Positions 1 to 11,996 of a stretch of 64,000 bases of DNA are shown here, piece after piece (within the stretch, counting starts at the first letter, position 1; each line of letters opens with the position of its first letter). Both the position numbers and the translations under genes were made by a program. The stretch spans positions 33,583,786 through 33,647,785 of the forward strand of contig NC_063176.1 of the NCBI RefSeq assembly GCF_023159225.1. Direction: 5' to 3'. The notes below the pieces were generated by a model that was not told where the DNA came from, searched no databases, and was given only the letters and a program-made list of their open reading frames with translations. The DNA is from Perognathus longimembris pacificus. Taxonomy: Eukaryota > Chordata > Mammalia > Rodentia > Heteromyidae.

Positions 1-10
1 AATCCAAGTC

Positions 11-250
11 TTGCAGGCCAACAATTGCCAACCACAAATTAGATATCCAGCAAAACTAGAATTCACGTTCGAGGGAAAAACCAGATCTTTTCATAGCAAA
101 GAGGATCTAAAGGACTATGTGAATAAAAAACCAGCCTTACAGCGAATTCTAAGAGGGGAACCCCACCAAAGAGAAAATATACAGGATCTCCAAACACAAA
201 AAGAAAGAAACTACAATAGCCGGAGCCCAAAACGAAGAACAGCTCAATAA
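11..250 (+). pseudogene. L1 ORF1 C-terminal fragment (copy 1)
   Basis: This is the end of L1 ORF1, the trimeric nucleic-acid chaperone that coats L1 RNA. It includes an 'IRYPAKLEFTFEGK' segment and a 'PALQRILRGE' segment, both recognisable from the ORF1p C-terminal domain. The frame ends at a TAA at 248-250. The N-terminal coiled coil and RRM lie outside the window. ORF2 starts about 40 bases downstream, the normal spacing for a mammalian L1. Confidence 0.85.
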
Positions 251-291
251 AGACAAGAAAGAAAGGAGAGGAAACACAGCATAACAGGAAA

Positions 292-3200
292 ATGGAACGG
301 AAAAAAACCACACCAATCCACGATCTCTTTGAATATCAATGGTATAAAATCTCTGAGAAAGAGGAGCAGACTGACAGAGTAGATCCATAAACAAAAAATT
401 GCTGTCTGTTGTCTTCAAGAGACCCATCTTACAGCAAGGGACAAAAACAGGCTCCAAATGAAAGCATGGAGCAAGATCTTCCAAGTAAACCCACCTACCA
501 AAATGGCAGGAGTAGGCATCCTGAGTTCAGAAAAGCTAGACTTCTCATTAAAATCAGTTCAAAAAGATAAAGAAGGGCACTACATTTTAATACAAGGAAA
601 AATACAGAGTCAAGACATCATGGTGATAAATTTATACTCACTGAACAAAAGAGGCCCTAAATATGTCAAACAAATTCTCATAGAACTACAGAACAAGATA
701 TATCCAAATGCAATCATGGTGGGAGATTTTAATACTCCACTCTCTCCAAGAGATAGATCCAACACACAGAGGATTAGCAAGGGAGCCGAAGACCTAAGTA
801 ACACCATATCCCACATGGATCTGACAGATCTGTACAGAGTTTTTCACCCTGCAGAGAACCAATACACATTCCTCTCAGCAGCCCATGGAACATACTCCAA
901 AATAGATCATGTCATAGTCCACACAAAGAACCTCAGCAAATACAAGAGTGTTAACATTATCCAATGTATTCTATCTGATACAGTGGAATCAAGGTAGCCC
1001 TCAATAACAAAGGATACCACAGAAACTACACAAATACTTGGAGGCTAAACCCCTCACTGTTATCTAACATTTGGTTCACAGAATAAATTAAGGATGAAAT
1101 TAACGAATTCATAAGCCACAATGACAATGAAAATACATCACAAAGAAACCTATGGGACACAGCTAAGTCAGTGCTGAGGGGCAAGATCATTGCCCACAGC
1201 ACTCATATTAAAAGAATGGAAGCAGAGCAGGTGAATAACCTCACAATGAAACTAAAACATCTGGAGAAACAATAAATAATCGAATCTAAAATGACTAGGA
1301 GGAGAGAGATCACAAAGATTAAAGAAGAGATAAATCTGATTGAGAATAGAAAGACCATTCAACAAATAAATAAAACTAAAAGCTAGTTCTTTGAGAAAAT
1401 AAATAAAATTGACAGACCCCTTGCAAGACTTACAAAAAAAAAGAAGATAAGAGACTCATATCCGTAAAATCAGGGACGCCATCCGGGAAAATTACAATGA
1501 TACACAATATTCATACAATCATAAGGAACTCTTTCCAGAACCTTTACTCACTAAAACACAATCATTTTACAGAAATGGATCAATTCTTAGAGACATAAGT
1601 ATATACTGTCCAAACTGAATCAAGAAGAAATACATCAACTAAATAAACCAATAACTTACAGCGAGATACAGGGGGTAATCAAGAGCCTCCCAACAAAGAA
1701 AAGCCCAGGCCCAGGTGGATTCACCAATGAATTCTATAAAACCTTTAGTGAGGAGCTAATACCAATACTCCTCAAACTCTTCCGCAAAATAGAAACAGAG
1801 GGAGAAATCCCAAACTCATTTTATGAAGCTAATATTAGACTCATCCCCAAACTAGGCAAAGACACAACAACAACAAAAAAACTAATGAACACAGATGCAA
1901 AGCTCCTCAATAAAATATTAGCTAACAGGATCCAGAAACTGATCAAGAAAATTATACATCATGACCAAGTAGGCTTCATCCCACAGACACAAGAATGGTT
2001 CAACATCCGTAAATCTATTAATGTAATTCACCACATAAACAGAACTAAAATGAAGAATCACATTGTTATCTCAGTCTATGCCCAAGAAGCCTTTGACAAA
2101 ATACAACATCCATACTTATTAAAAGCATTGGAGAGAATAGGAATAGATGGAACATTCCTAAAAACAATAAAAGCCATATCCAACAGACCAACTGCTAATA
2201 TCGTATTAAATACGGAGAAACTACAATCATTCTCTCTAAACTCAGGAACAAGACAAGGATGCCCACTCTCGCCACTTCTTTTCAACATAGTACTGGAATC
2301 CCTAGCCATAGCAATAAGGCAAGAGGAGGACATCAAAGGGATCCACATCTGCCAAGAAGAAATCAAACTATCCCTATTCGCAGATGACATGATCTTATAT
2401 CTGAAGGACCCAAAAAACTCAGTCCCCAAACTCCTGCACCTAATAAACCACTTTGGCAAAGTAGCAGGATACAAAATCAATCCACAAAAGTCAGCAGCTT
2501 TTCTGTACACCAGCAAAGTACAAGCAGAAAAGGCAACTATGGAAATAATAGCATTTACAATAGCTAAAAAAAGAATAAATTACCTACGGTCAACCTAACC
2601 AAAGAGGTGAAGGACCTATTTAATGAAAACTATAAAAGTCTAAAAAGGGAAATCAAAGAGGACACCAGGAGATGGAAAGACCTCCCATGCTCATGGGTAG
2701 GCAGAATCAATACAGTGAAAATGGCCATATTGCCCAAATTGTTATACAAATTCAATGCAATCCCCATCAAGATCCCAGCTACATTCTTTACTGAAATAGA
2801 GAAAGCAACCCATAAATTCATATGGAACAGCAAAAGACCTAGAATAGCCAAAACAATTCTAGGCAAAAAAAGCAGTGCAGGAGGTATCACAATATCAGAC
2901 TTCAAGCTCTATTACAGAGCCATCATAACAAAAACAGCCTGGTATTGGTATAAAAACAGACCTGAAGACCAATGGAATAGAACAGAAGACCCAGAAATAA
3001 AAGCACACTGTTACAGTCAGCTGATATTTGACAAAGGAGCTAAAGACATACAATGGAAAAATCATGGCCTCTTCAATTACTGCTGCTAGGAAAACTGGTC
3101 AGCCACACGTAGACAACTCAAAGTAGACCCTAGTCTATAACCATGCACCAAGATCAACTCAAAATGGGTCAAGGACCTCAACATCAGACCTGAATCCCTG

Positions 3201-4328
3201 AAAATACTGAAAAACAGAGTAGGAAAGACACTAGAACTTATAGGCACAGGAAGGAACTTCCTGAATAGAGTCCCAGGGGCCCAACAGATAGGGGAGAGAC
3301 TCGACAAATGGGACTAATACAAAATAAAAAGTTTCTGCACAGCTAAAGTCATAGCCACCAAACTAGTAAGACAACCAACCATATGGGAAAGGATCTTTAC
3401 TAGCACAGCAACAGACAAAGGCCTAATATTCGTCATCTACAGAGAACTGAAAAAACTAAGCCCCTCCAAGCCCAGTAAAACAATTAGGAAATGAGCAAAG
3501 GAGCTAAAGAGAGACTTCACAAGAGAAGAAATAAAAATTGCAAAGAAACATATGAGGAGGGCAGGGAGTATTGCCTAGTGGCAATAGTGCTTGCCTCATA
3601 TACATGATGCCCAGAGTTTGATTCCCCAGCACCACATATATAGAAAATGGCCAGAAGTGGCGTTGTGGCTCAAGTGGCAGAATGCTAGCCTTGAGTAAAA
3701 AGAAGCCAGGGATAGTGCTCAGGCCCTGAGTCCAAGGCCCAGGACTGGCAAAAAAAAAAAAAAAAAAAAGAAACATATGAGGAAATGTTCAACATCCTTG
3801 GCAGTAAAGCAAGTGCAAATAAAAACAACCCTGAGATACCACCTCACTCCAGTTAGGGCCTATGCTCTGAATTCAGGCGACAACAAATGCTGGAGGGTGT
3901 GCAGGGAAAGAGGAACCCTTCTCCATTGTTGGTGGCAGTGCAAATTAGTGCAACCACTTTGGAGAACAGTATGGAGGTTCCTCAAAAAGGTCAACATAGA
4001 CCTACCCTATGACCCAGCCATACCACTCCTAGGCATCTATCCTGAACATCAGGTCCCAAGATATCAAAATGACATCTGCACTTCCATATTTATGGCTGCA
4101 CAATTCACAATAGCCAAAATATGGAAACAACCTAGATGCTCCTCCACAGATGAATGGATCCAAACAATATGGTACCTATACACAATGGAATACTACATAG
4201 CAATTAGAAATGGTGAAATATTGGTATCTGCAGGGAAATGGTCAGCACTTGAACAAATAATGTTGAGCGAGACAAGCCTAGAACACAGAAAACAAAGGGG
4301 CATGATCTCCTTTATATATGACTGTTAA
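292..4328 (+). pseudogene. L1 ORF2 (endonuclease / reverse transcriptase), broken, copy 1
   Basis: ORF2p would nick target DNA and reverse-transcribe L1 RNA in the nucleus. Surviving pieces occur in order. The endonuclease part (about 292-1000) has the VGDFNTPLS motif. The reverse transcriptase (about 1670-2600) has [15 protein letters not shown] and [19 protein letters not shown] motifs and the catalytic FADD at 2377-2388. The thumb region follows at 2607-3089, and the cysteine-rich end (3777-4328) carries a CW..C.....LLHCWWQC pattern. The endonuclease SDH motif is destroyed by an indel near 978, there are several stops between 1080 and 1650, and the frame shifts near 2598. The IDL-Geo SINE at 3559-3766 separates the last domain. 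Not functional. Confidence 0.92.
3559..3766 (+). mobile_element. IDL-Geo SINE inserted in L1-A copy 1
   Basis: This is a dimeric SINE. The left unit is ID/tRNA-Ala-like (TTGCCTAGTGGCAATAGTG as A box, GTTTGATTCCCC as B box). The right unit runs from GTTGTGGCTCAAGTGG to CCCAGGACTGGC and is followed by an A-run. It is flanked by a perfect 17-bp target duplication, AAAGAAACATATGAGGA, at 3542-3558 and 3767-3783, so its boundaries are firm. It inserted after the L1, splitting ORF2. Confidence 0.95.
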
Positions 4329-4879
4329 GGTGGGGGGAGGGGGAGACAGTAGAGACCAGATCTGCAAAACCAAAAACTCCTTACAAATGGTATTTCCCAC
4401 AGGTTTGGGTCAGTGACCCTACATTATGTAACTAAAACCAAACAACTACTCAACATATAAAGGTAAAAAATAGACCTCTCAGTGGGTCACAATAGCTCAA
4501 AAGACATGTATGTATGTTCATATAAGATAAAGATAAGCAAACTCTATTGTTGACATTACATTTAAAGTCCTAGGTGAATTTCCTTTGGCGTAGGCCATGT
4601 GGCTACTGTGTATGTTTTTGGTACACTGTGTAATGTATATATGTCTACCTGATCTAGGGAAGGGAAAGAAAAACAGGGTGTAAGATATAACAAGAAATGT
4701 ACACACTGCCCTATTATGTAACTGTATCCCTTTTGCACAACACCTTGTCAAAAATTTTTTTAATTAATAAAAAAAAGTTCAGCAGCATTATTCCCTCCTA
4801 TTTATATCTGTATTCTATCATTTTCTTTAGTTCTCACATTACTTTTTCCTTCTTTTAAGACAATTTCAGGTTGTTTTTC

Positions 4880-5085
4880 TTCTATTATAGAGATTGGAAC
4901 TCAGAGCTTGTTAAATAGCACTCTATATACTATGTGAGCTAAACTCCTAGACCATTTTTGCTTTAGATATTTTATGGGATAGGATCTCATGTTATTTGCC
5001 TGGATCACGCTTGAGACTCCAATCTTCTTACCTATGCATACATATAGATGAAACTATGAAAATATACCATCACACCTGGCCCTTG
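4880..5085 (-). repeat. Possible very old SINE (B1/Geo-like), degenerate
   Basis: The stretch reads like the reverse complement of a composite SINE. There is an 'agattggaactcagagcttg' part, then 'gagctaaactcctag', 'gggataggatctcatg', and a terminal 'ccatcacacctggccc' resembling the start of a reversed B1. Heavily diverged; the boundaries are estimates. Confidence 0.35.
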
Positions 5086-5269
5086 ATTGAGATGAAGATC
5101 TTGTCGGCTTTTTGCCTGAGTTGAATATGACCTGTGATATCACACTCCAGCCTCCACCTCAACTATTACATTTAATATAACAATGTATGCAATTTTTTAT
5201 ATTACAACTGAAATTGTTATTAGAGGTGACTGAAGATACTTCCTCATCACTTCTGTAGATAATCACTTC

Positions 5270-5915
5270 TTGATATATGCTTGTATAAGTCCAGTGAAAT
5301 GAGAGGCATATGATGGGGATGAAGCCAGACCCAGAGAAACACAGGTTGCACAGTTTCCCTCATCTGTGGAAGCTAGAATGTGCCTACAAATATATAAGTA
5401 AGCACACTGGGTGATAAGTTAATTAATTTGTAACCCCTTGGAAATGAATTAACTGAAGTGTAACAAACTTCATGGAGAGCACAAATAGTATACTACTTTA
5501 CAAAGACTAAGTAAGAGCCCAACAAAATAAGTACCAGGAAATCGATACTTGCAAGAGTAGGAGGGTGGGGCCAGAGGAGACAAGTAAAAGAATTAAAGAG
5601 GGAAGAGGAGAGAATGCAGGCAATAATTTATTATATATACTACAGAACTGAGAAATACAAGGAAAGGTGAGTGAAGAGGTTGAAGTGGTGACACTAATCA
5701 AGATGCATTGTCCACATAAACTGTTTTGTTAAATGTCAAAAGTAAATACATAATCTAAAATTAAGATAACTAAGGGAAAGGGTAGAGTGGGAGGGAGGGA
5801 GGATATTGAAAAAGGTGACATTGATTAAGATGAACTATATTTGTAAACTGCTTTGGTGAATGGGAGCTTCTTTGTACAACTACTTAAAGGTAATAAAAAA
5901 CATTCAACAAAAGAA
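5270..5915 (+). repeat. Old L1 3' UTR remnants (two adjacent tails)
   Basis: Two tail-like segments end near 5740 and 5900. Each has the pattern GA-rich tract, then 'TGACA..(A)ATCAAGATGCA', 'AAACTG.TTTGGT.AA' and 'TACTTAAAGGTAATAAAA'. The same pattern recurs near 10450, 23160, 33540 and 58290 and at the end of old L1 fragments with recognisable ORF2 (57540-58345). That is why I assign these stubs to L1. No coding capacity. Confidence 0.55.
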
Positions 5916-6558
5916 AAAATAAGATATGGAAGAGATGTAGTTGGGAAGATTTGTAAACTTTGGTGGTACATTATCTTTCATTCTTCAGTGAGAACAAAGC
6001 CTTCATAGTGACAGAAAAGCACACTCATTATTGTGGTATGAGTCCAATGTAGATGGAAATGTCTCAGTTTTGGTTGATAGAGGATTTGGGAAACATCTCG
6101 TTCATGATTACTATAAAGAAAATAAATGCTGAAAGGTGACAAGTGAAGAATTTCAACTTTATTTTTAGAATTATAGGAATTATCAGCTTCAATGTTGTGG
6201 TAGTATTTCTTACCATGAGTCCTGTGAGAGAAACACGGAAGTTAATATTCTTGCCACAGTTATATAGGGGAAAGTATCATGGCCACACCCAAAATATGGC
6301 TTTTCTGTTTCTGACTTTTGCCAAATGTTTCTCTGCCCTTCATTCTCTACATCTTATCAGACTTAGATCAACCACATATCTTTTACTCAGATGCTAAAGA
6401 AATGCTTGTTTTGAATATCTTATGAATAAAATGTATGACTAGAAAGACAAAACAGGTATGACTTCAGGTCTACATAAAATTAGTTTGATCTAAGTTTATC
6501 TTAGATGTGTAGTACTTATTCATACCATGCTAATACCTAAAACAGATATATAATACTT
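5916..6558. other. No recognisable feature
   Basis: AT-rich sequence with one short open frame (6143-6397, 84 codons) that I do not recognise. It has no supporting splice or promoter context that I can see. Confidence 0.5.
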
Positions 6559-6559
6559 T

Positions 6560-6772
6560 CTTTTTGGTGCTGGTCCTGGGACTTGAAATCAGGGCCTGAG
6601 GGCTGTACTTGAGATTTTTGTTCAAGGCTACTACTGTACCACTTGAACCACAGCTCCTCTTCCAGCTTTTTGGTGGATAATTGGATATTCAGAGTCTCAC
6701 AAACTTTCTTGCCCAGACTGGAATTGAACCATGATCCTCAGCTTTCCTGATATGTGAGCCATTTGCACCCAT
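6560..6772 (-). mobile_element. B1-Geo composite SINE (minus strand)
   Basis: Read on the minus strand, a diverged B1-type (7SL-derived) head is followed by a 'gagactctgaatatccaatt' linker. After that comes the same right unit as IDL-Geo (GGAAGAGGAGCTGTGGTTCAAGTGG and onward to CCCAGGACCAGCACC). The Geo half is clear and the B1 half is diverged. A CA microsatellite lies about 50 bases beyond its B1 end. No target duplication was found. Confidence 0.7.
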
Positions 6773-6824
6773 TAGTGAAATTTTTTTTAACAATCTGAAC
6801 ACATTCCAAATACATGTATATGCA

Positions 6825-6868
<44 letters not shown>
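6825..6868. repeat. (CA)n microsatellite
   Basis: About 22 uninterrupted CA units, directly visible. Likely polymorphic. Confidence 0.97.
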
Positions 6869-6872
<4 letters not shown>

Positions 6873-9545
6873 CAAACACAATACAAAATTCAGGGCAACA
6901 AGGCAGTACAAGTTATTTAATTTAAGAACAAACAGCAGATGTGATTCTTGGATCCAACAGCCCTAGTTATTTTCCATATAAACCCACTCAAGAATGATGT
7001 AACATATGAATTAGTGATATGCAAGAATTATGACTATAAATTAGTTATACATATGATGGTGATAGAATTACATTAAGAAAAAAATATTCATGTTGAGAGG
7101 CCCCCATGAACTATTACGAATGAAATAATACAGTGGATAGGATTTGTTTTAAATTAACTGAATAGGATGGAGAGAGCCTTTGTTGAATATAGATGAAGCA
7201 AAATCAACCATCTGTTAAAGTTTTTGAGTTTGGCTGGAAGGTATGTGGAGCTTACATTCCATTCTGTCTCATTTTGTACATTCTTTAAATTTTTCATTAT
7301 GATGTTTAAAGGAAAAGAGAAGCAGAAGCAAAGTTAAACATGATTCTGGCCGATAGCATTTGCTGTTAGTGCTAGTTACAGAAATGTGCTTCTCGTAGGA
7401 GAGACCTTTGTAGGAACCAGTGAAAGCCTTCCACCATGAAGTGAATCAGAGCTGATTAAAGTTTATAAAGTGGAAAAGTCTTGAGTAATACAGGGAAGCT
7501 TGGATACCCCAGCCTGACAAGGACTTCAAATTTGTGGCCAGAGAGTAACAAACCCCAGGACATAGGAGAGTGTAAGAAATTCTCTGATTGGAAAAAATCC
7601 GACAGAACCAATGAAGCAAGACTTATAAGTAGCAATGATGGCAAAAAATAAAACATCTAAATGTGTTTAAAGGAATTGTGTATTCCTCAACATACATGAA
7701 AATGAAGCTAGATATAGAATAAGAAATAGTATTTAAGTCACAATTTTAACAATGTCAGAATGGAATTTCAGAAATTTTATATTTCACAACCTATGAGACA
7801 AAGGAATTGCAATTGGAGTCTTACATTTGGTCCTGCACCATGGCTAATTAATGCCATGGTGATTGCATTAGCAGGCATCTCAAAATAGATTCCTGAACAT
7901 CTATGTGTTTAGGAATGTCTTTGTAAACGCCATATGATTCCATCCATGCTTTTGTCAATTTCAACACTACTTTCTCTATATTGATATTATAGCACACATT
8001 TTTTCCATTGGGACAAAAACTATAGCTGCTTTCATCATAAAACACACATGCCTAGTAACGTAAAAGCACACTTTAATCTTAGGCATTTATATTTTCATTA
8101 TGAAAATATTAATTAGAGTACTACTTCAAAAATCATGAAACCTGCCAACTACTATTTCCTTGAAAGAACTACTGGAGGAAAGAAAAAGCAGGAGCTGCTC
8201 AGGGGATTAAATGCTCACTTGCTTTCAGATTCAGTAGATGTTGGATTCCCCAAATCTCACTGCACATGTTGATCAGACAAAGCTGAATTCATTTCTTGCT
8301 GTATAGAGAAAGAACAATGCTTCAGCATGCACCTCAGGGAAGAAAGGGCACAGCTGGCATATTTATGAGAGTTGAAAAACCTGATCTTCTAATTCAGGAA
8401 GAGGAAGTGAGTAGAGCAGGTCGCAACTAGGTTTGGGTATGGTTCAGAGTATAGTATTCAATAATGGTGACATAGCAAAGTGGAATATATAGAAACATGG
8501 AACCAAAGAATCTTAGGTTATAAATTGTCTTTCTGGCTCTTTGTTGAAAAGTTAATACTAGAATTTTCCTGGTGTGGATAATAATATTATTTGTAGCACC
8601 CTCTTCCTAGCTAAGAACTTTCTAGAAAAGTAAACTTATGGTAATGAAGAGAGTGGAAGAGTAAAATCACGTTTATTTAGACAGCTGTATAGATGGTTTT
8701 TACTTTCACAATGGTTTTATGGTTCTGAAAGGTATTCAAACAAGACACATGTAAATAGTTCAGAATGGATGAGCTGACACAGTGTCAAGGTTTCCTGTGA
8801 AACTGTAACAGAGAATTACCAAACTCAGTAGAGACCAGAAATCCACTTATGGCCATAGAGAGTGAACATTCAAATACACAACCTAGGAGACCCAAAATTA
8901 AATGTTAAGAAACTTAAGGAGCTAACAAATAAGTGAGAAAACAAAGGAAGACTCAAAATCAAATTGAGAAGTTTCATGACATGAAAATCAAAAGAAGAAA
9001 GTTTTATTTCCTCTTCTTTTTAGGTATTGCTCTGACCTCATAAGTTATCCAAGATGCTTTTTCTCCTTAAATGAAAAGAGACAGACTCTGTGTGATGTGG
9101 ATATGATAACACTATTGCAAAACATATTGAAGGTAAATACAGTTGGCCTTTTTGATTCAGTATAAATTGGCAGAGGACAGTATCATCAACTACTGTCTAA
9201 ATTTTAAGAAAATAGAAAATAATCTTCCTTAAAAGGAAACAACATTTTTTATTTCTTCCTCAAACACAAGAGCATAGTTACTCCTCCTCAGTTAATGGGT
9301 GAATCATAGCTTGAAACTATCCTCAACTCAAAGTTCACTGACACACTTTCATCTCCACAATTAGGGATGTAGGTATTTTACATAAAGAAAGTAAACTAAA
9401 TATCAGATCTTTAATAACATGCTTGCCACTGGATCTGGCTATAACTACTGTATTTTGAATTATCAATGTATTAATTACAACATAGGAATATGTTATTTGT
9501 ATTCATTTGTCCAATAGTTAAAAAAAATCTATGTACAGTCTGTAT
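6869..9545. other. No recognisable feature
   Basis: AT-rich, apparently old sequence. Only short open frames occur (the longest about 66 codons). I see no L1, SINE or LTR that I can defend. Confidence 0.5.
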
Positions 9546-9970
9546 TGAGATCCACTGTAGCTTGGGCCTGACCAGGACCTTCTAAGCTTCCTGGAATAAC
9601 TGCAGAATGTGTCACAACCCCTGGATGGTGAAACTCTCCTAGCAACAGCTAATCAAGAGACAGCAGGAAATACCTGAAGTTCCAAATGTTCCCTCAAGTT
9701 AAGGATGACTGGGATGAAACCCTTGCGACCCAGATCATTTGTCTAAACCAATCATTTTGAACCCCATAAGCTAGCCAATCACTTTTACCAGGCCTGGTCC
9801 CGTCTTTGATTATGCCAATCTTTCTTTAAGAATTATTTTATAACTTCCCCACAATACGAAATGATTTGCTGCGAGTTGCTATGCTGTTTTAAGATTTTCC
9901 CGTGAGATTTTTAGGATTTTTCCATGAGATATGATTTGCTGTATGATGAATGAAATGTTCCCCCAAACCC

Positions 9971-9978
9971 TATAAAAA
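9971..9978 (+). promoter_or_regulatory. TATA box of solo LTR
   Basis: TATAAAAA lies about 90 bases upstream of the LTR's AATAAA, the arrangement of a retroviral U3 promoter. Present activity is unknown. Confidence 0.7.
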
Positions 9979-10058
9979 CCGTGTGAGCTGAAGAGTCAAG
10001 GCTCTCGATTCTGACCCACTGCTTCAGTGATGGGTCCTGAGACCAAGCTAAAGCTTGC

Positions 10059-10064
10059 AATAAA
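10059..10064 (+). promoter_or_regulatory. Poly(A) signal of solo LTR
   Basis: AATAAA lies 70 bases before the LTR 3' boundary, as expected for the R region. Confidence 0.7.
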
Positions 10065-10334
10065 GACTCTCGAGGTTTACAGCGGACTCAGCTCCTTGGT
10101 GGTCTTTTGGGGACTCCAAATTCTTGGCATAACAGTATAATATTTATCTTGTGCTCAATACTTTGATAGACATAGTTTAAATATCTCTACAGAGTATGTA
10201 TTGTTAGGTTTATTTTTTCCCAGAAGAAAAATTAATTCCAGCAGTTAATTACCTAAGTATCCTCATCTAATGCCTTAGAAATGCAAAGTCAAAATTTAAC
10301 AAAATAAAAACCAGGAAACTTTTACTTAAAGGAG

Positions 10335-10545
10335 TGGGTTGAGTTAAGGGAAAAGGAGAAAAGTAGGAAGAATGTACTCAAGAAGTCAATGTATTTCCTA
10401 CAAAATTAAGAAGAGTGAGGAGAGGAATGCATTGGAAGAGATGGGTGAGAATGTTGAAAAGGAGGATATTGATCAAGATGCACACAAGCTGCTTTGATAA
10501 AGGATGAATATGACTACTTAAAGATAATGAAAATTATGTGAAGAG
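10335..10545 (+). repeat. Old L1 3' UTR tail
   Basis: A GA-rich tract is followed by 'AATGTTGAAAAGGAGGATATTGATCAAGATGCA', 'AGCTGCTTTGAT' and 'CTACTTAAAGATAATGAAAA', the tail pattern shared with other old L1 ends in this window. A GA-rich run (AGAGAAAGAGAGAGATAAAG) follows. Confidence 0.55.
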
Positions 10546-11184
10546 GAATGAAAGAAATAGAGAGAAAGAGAGAGATAAAGAAAGATAGAAAGTTTGAGAC
10601 TGCATTATAAATTCCACGTTTGCTGTTTTATATAATTTATATATGTGGCCTTGTCACTGGGCTTATGCCATGTGCCTGAGCTATGTGCCCAAAATTGAAC
10701 CAAATGCTAGATAGGGAAAAAGATTTGGATTTTCCTGAAAATATATATCCAGTCAACATCTACCTAGAGAAGCAGAGCCACCAGGGCAATAATATAATTA
10801 TGTCACAATTATTGCATAAAATTTACATCAAATAATGCTGGAAAACTACTAGAATCTGGAAATCACTGCAACAATTTAGGGATTTAACTATAATGTGACA
10901 AACCTCAAAGTGAAGTTTACTAAATAGACACATGATTCACATATTTGTGTAGCCTCTGGCATGTTAGTTCCTATGCTAAATGTAACTGGGGGAAACTTCT
11001 CTTGAAGAGAAACAGTGAGAGATATATGACCTCTAGCATCAGGATTAAACATAGGAGAGGGCAAAGCCTTCTTCCAAGAAGCAGAATCTACAACCTTTAT
11101 ATAGGTGATACCCAGAGAATTTCTGACTGTTACTTTCCCATCTTCATTTCTGTAATGTGTTACTATAATATCTTTTGTTTATTG

Positions 11185-11392
11185 TTTTTTTTTTTTTTTT
11201 TGCCAGTCCTGGGCCTTGGACTCAGGGCCTGAGCACTGTCCTTGGCTTCTTTTTGCTCAACGCTATTACTCTGCCACTTGAGCCACAACACCACTTCTGG
11301 CTTTTTCTATATATGTGGTGCTGAGGAATCGAACCCAGGGCTTCATGTATAAGAGGCAAGCACTCTTGCCACTAGGCCATATTCCCAGCCCT
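11185..11392 (-). mobile_element. IDL-Geo SINE (minus strand)
   Basis: It starts with the reversed A-tail (an 18-T run) and TGCCAGTCCTGGGCC. The reversed Geo unit (CTTGAGCCACAACACCACTTC) and the reversed ID-like head follow, ending CCATATTCCCAGCCCTG. Both halves are well preserved. Flanks show only an imperfect repeat (CTATAATATCTTT versus CTACATAGTATCTTT). Confidence 0.92.
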
Positions 11393-11539
11393 GCTACATA
11401 GTATCTTTAAATGAGCATCTGACTGAACATCCCATGTCCTGCTCCAGGCACACCAAGATACAAACACAGTCTTTCCACAAGCAATTGTAGGGGTGTAGAA
11501 CTTCAAGACATAATATTCTGGCAAACCAAGAATGGGATA

Positions 11540-11541
<2 letters not shown>

Positions 11542-11578
<37 letters not shown>
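11542..11578. repeat. (GT)n microsatellite
   Basis: About 18 GT units, abutting the 5' side of an L1 3' fragment. Confidence 0.97.
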
Positions 11579-11580
<2 letters not shown>

Positions 11581-11599
11581 ACGTGCACATACACACACA

Positions 11600-11868
11600 T
11601 ATTTATTTGAATCAGGGAAAGGAAGGAGACCATCAAAATGGTGAGACACACAAAGGACCAACCAATGCAACAGTGATACTTACAAGACAATATATTGTAA
11701 ACTAACTGTACAATTTTTGGGGGTGGGGAGGAGGTGGAGGTGGGAAGGTAGGAAAAACATGAGGGAGGAGGTAACAAGATTGACAAGAAATGTACTCAGT
11801 ACCTTACGTATGTAACTGTAACTCCTTTGTATATTACCTTGAAAATAAAATTAAATAAAAAAGGAATG
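11600..11868 (+). mobile_element. 5'-truncated L1 3' UTR fragment
   Basis: This matches the L1 3' UTR signature: 'CCAATGCAACAG.GATACTTACAA', a G-rich purine tract (11718-11745), 'GGTAACAAGATTGACAAGAAATGTACTCA', 'TATGTAACTGTAACTCCTTTGTA' and a terminal 'AAAATAAAATTAAATAAAAAA'. No coding part remains. Confidence 0.85.
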
Positions 11869-11996
11869 GAATATAATGAAGTCAAATTCCTAGTAGCAAA
11901 GAGGACAAAGGAATCTCATGGCTGGATGTGGTAATGCACGTCTGGAATCTCATCCTATCAAGAGAGAAGCTGGAAAGATCATGGCAAAAGTTAGTG

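Larger units (their letters stand above)
1..4777 (+). mobile_element. LINE-1 (type L1-A), copy 1, 5' end outside the window
   Basis: The window opens inside the C-terminal part of L1 ORF1. It continues through a short inter-ORF spacer, a broken ORF2 and a 3' UTR, and ends in an A-rich tail around 4750-4777. Translated pieces match L1 endonuclease, reverse transcriptase and the cysteine-rich C-terminus in the expected order. The 3' UTR has a G-rich purine tract at 4331-4350, typical of L1. The element is interrupted by an IDL-Geo SINE at 3559-3766. Sequence order and wording match the two other L1-A copies in the window (minus strand near 15-21.7 kb, plus strand near 39.2-51.1 kb). It is dead because ORF2 is split into several frames. 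No target duplication can be judged because the 5' end is missing. Confidence 0.95.
9546..10134 (+). mobile_element. Solo LTR of a gammaretrovirus-like (class I) endogenous retrovirus
   Basis: The 589-bp unit begins TGAGATCC and ends CATAACA (TG...CA). It is flanked by a perfect 4-bp duplication GTAT at 9542-9545 and 10135-10138, the size typical of class I ERVs. Inside are a TATA box (TATAAAAA, 9971-9978) and a poly(A) signal (AATAAA, 10059-10064) in proper U3-R-U5 order. No primer-binding site or internal viral sequence follows, so this is a solo LTR left by LTR-LTR recombination. Its U5 end (CTTGGTGGTCTT...TTGGCATAACA) resembles that of the LTR at 63157-63654, suggesting related families. 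Confidence 0.9.
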
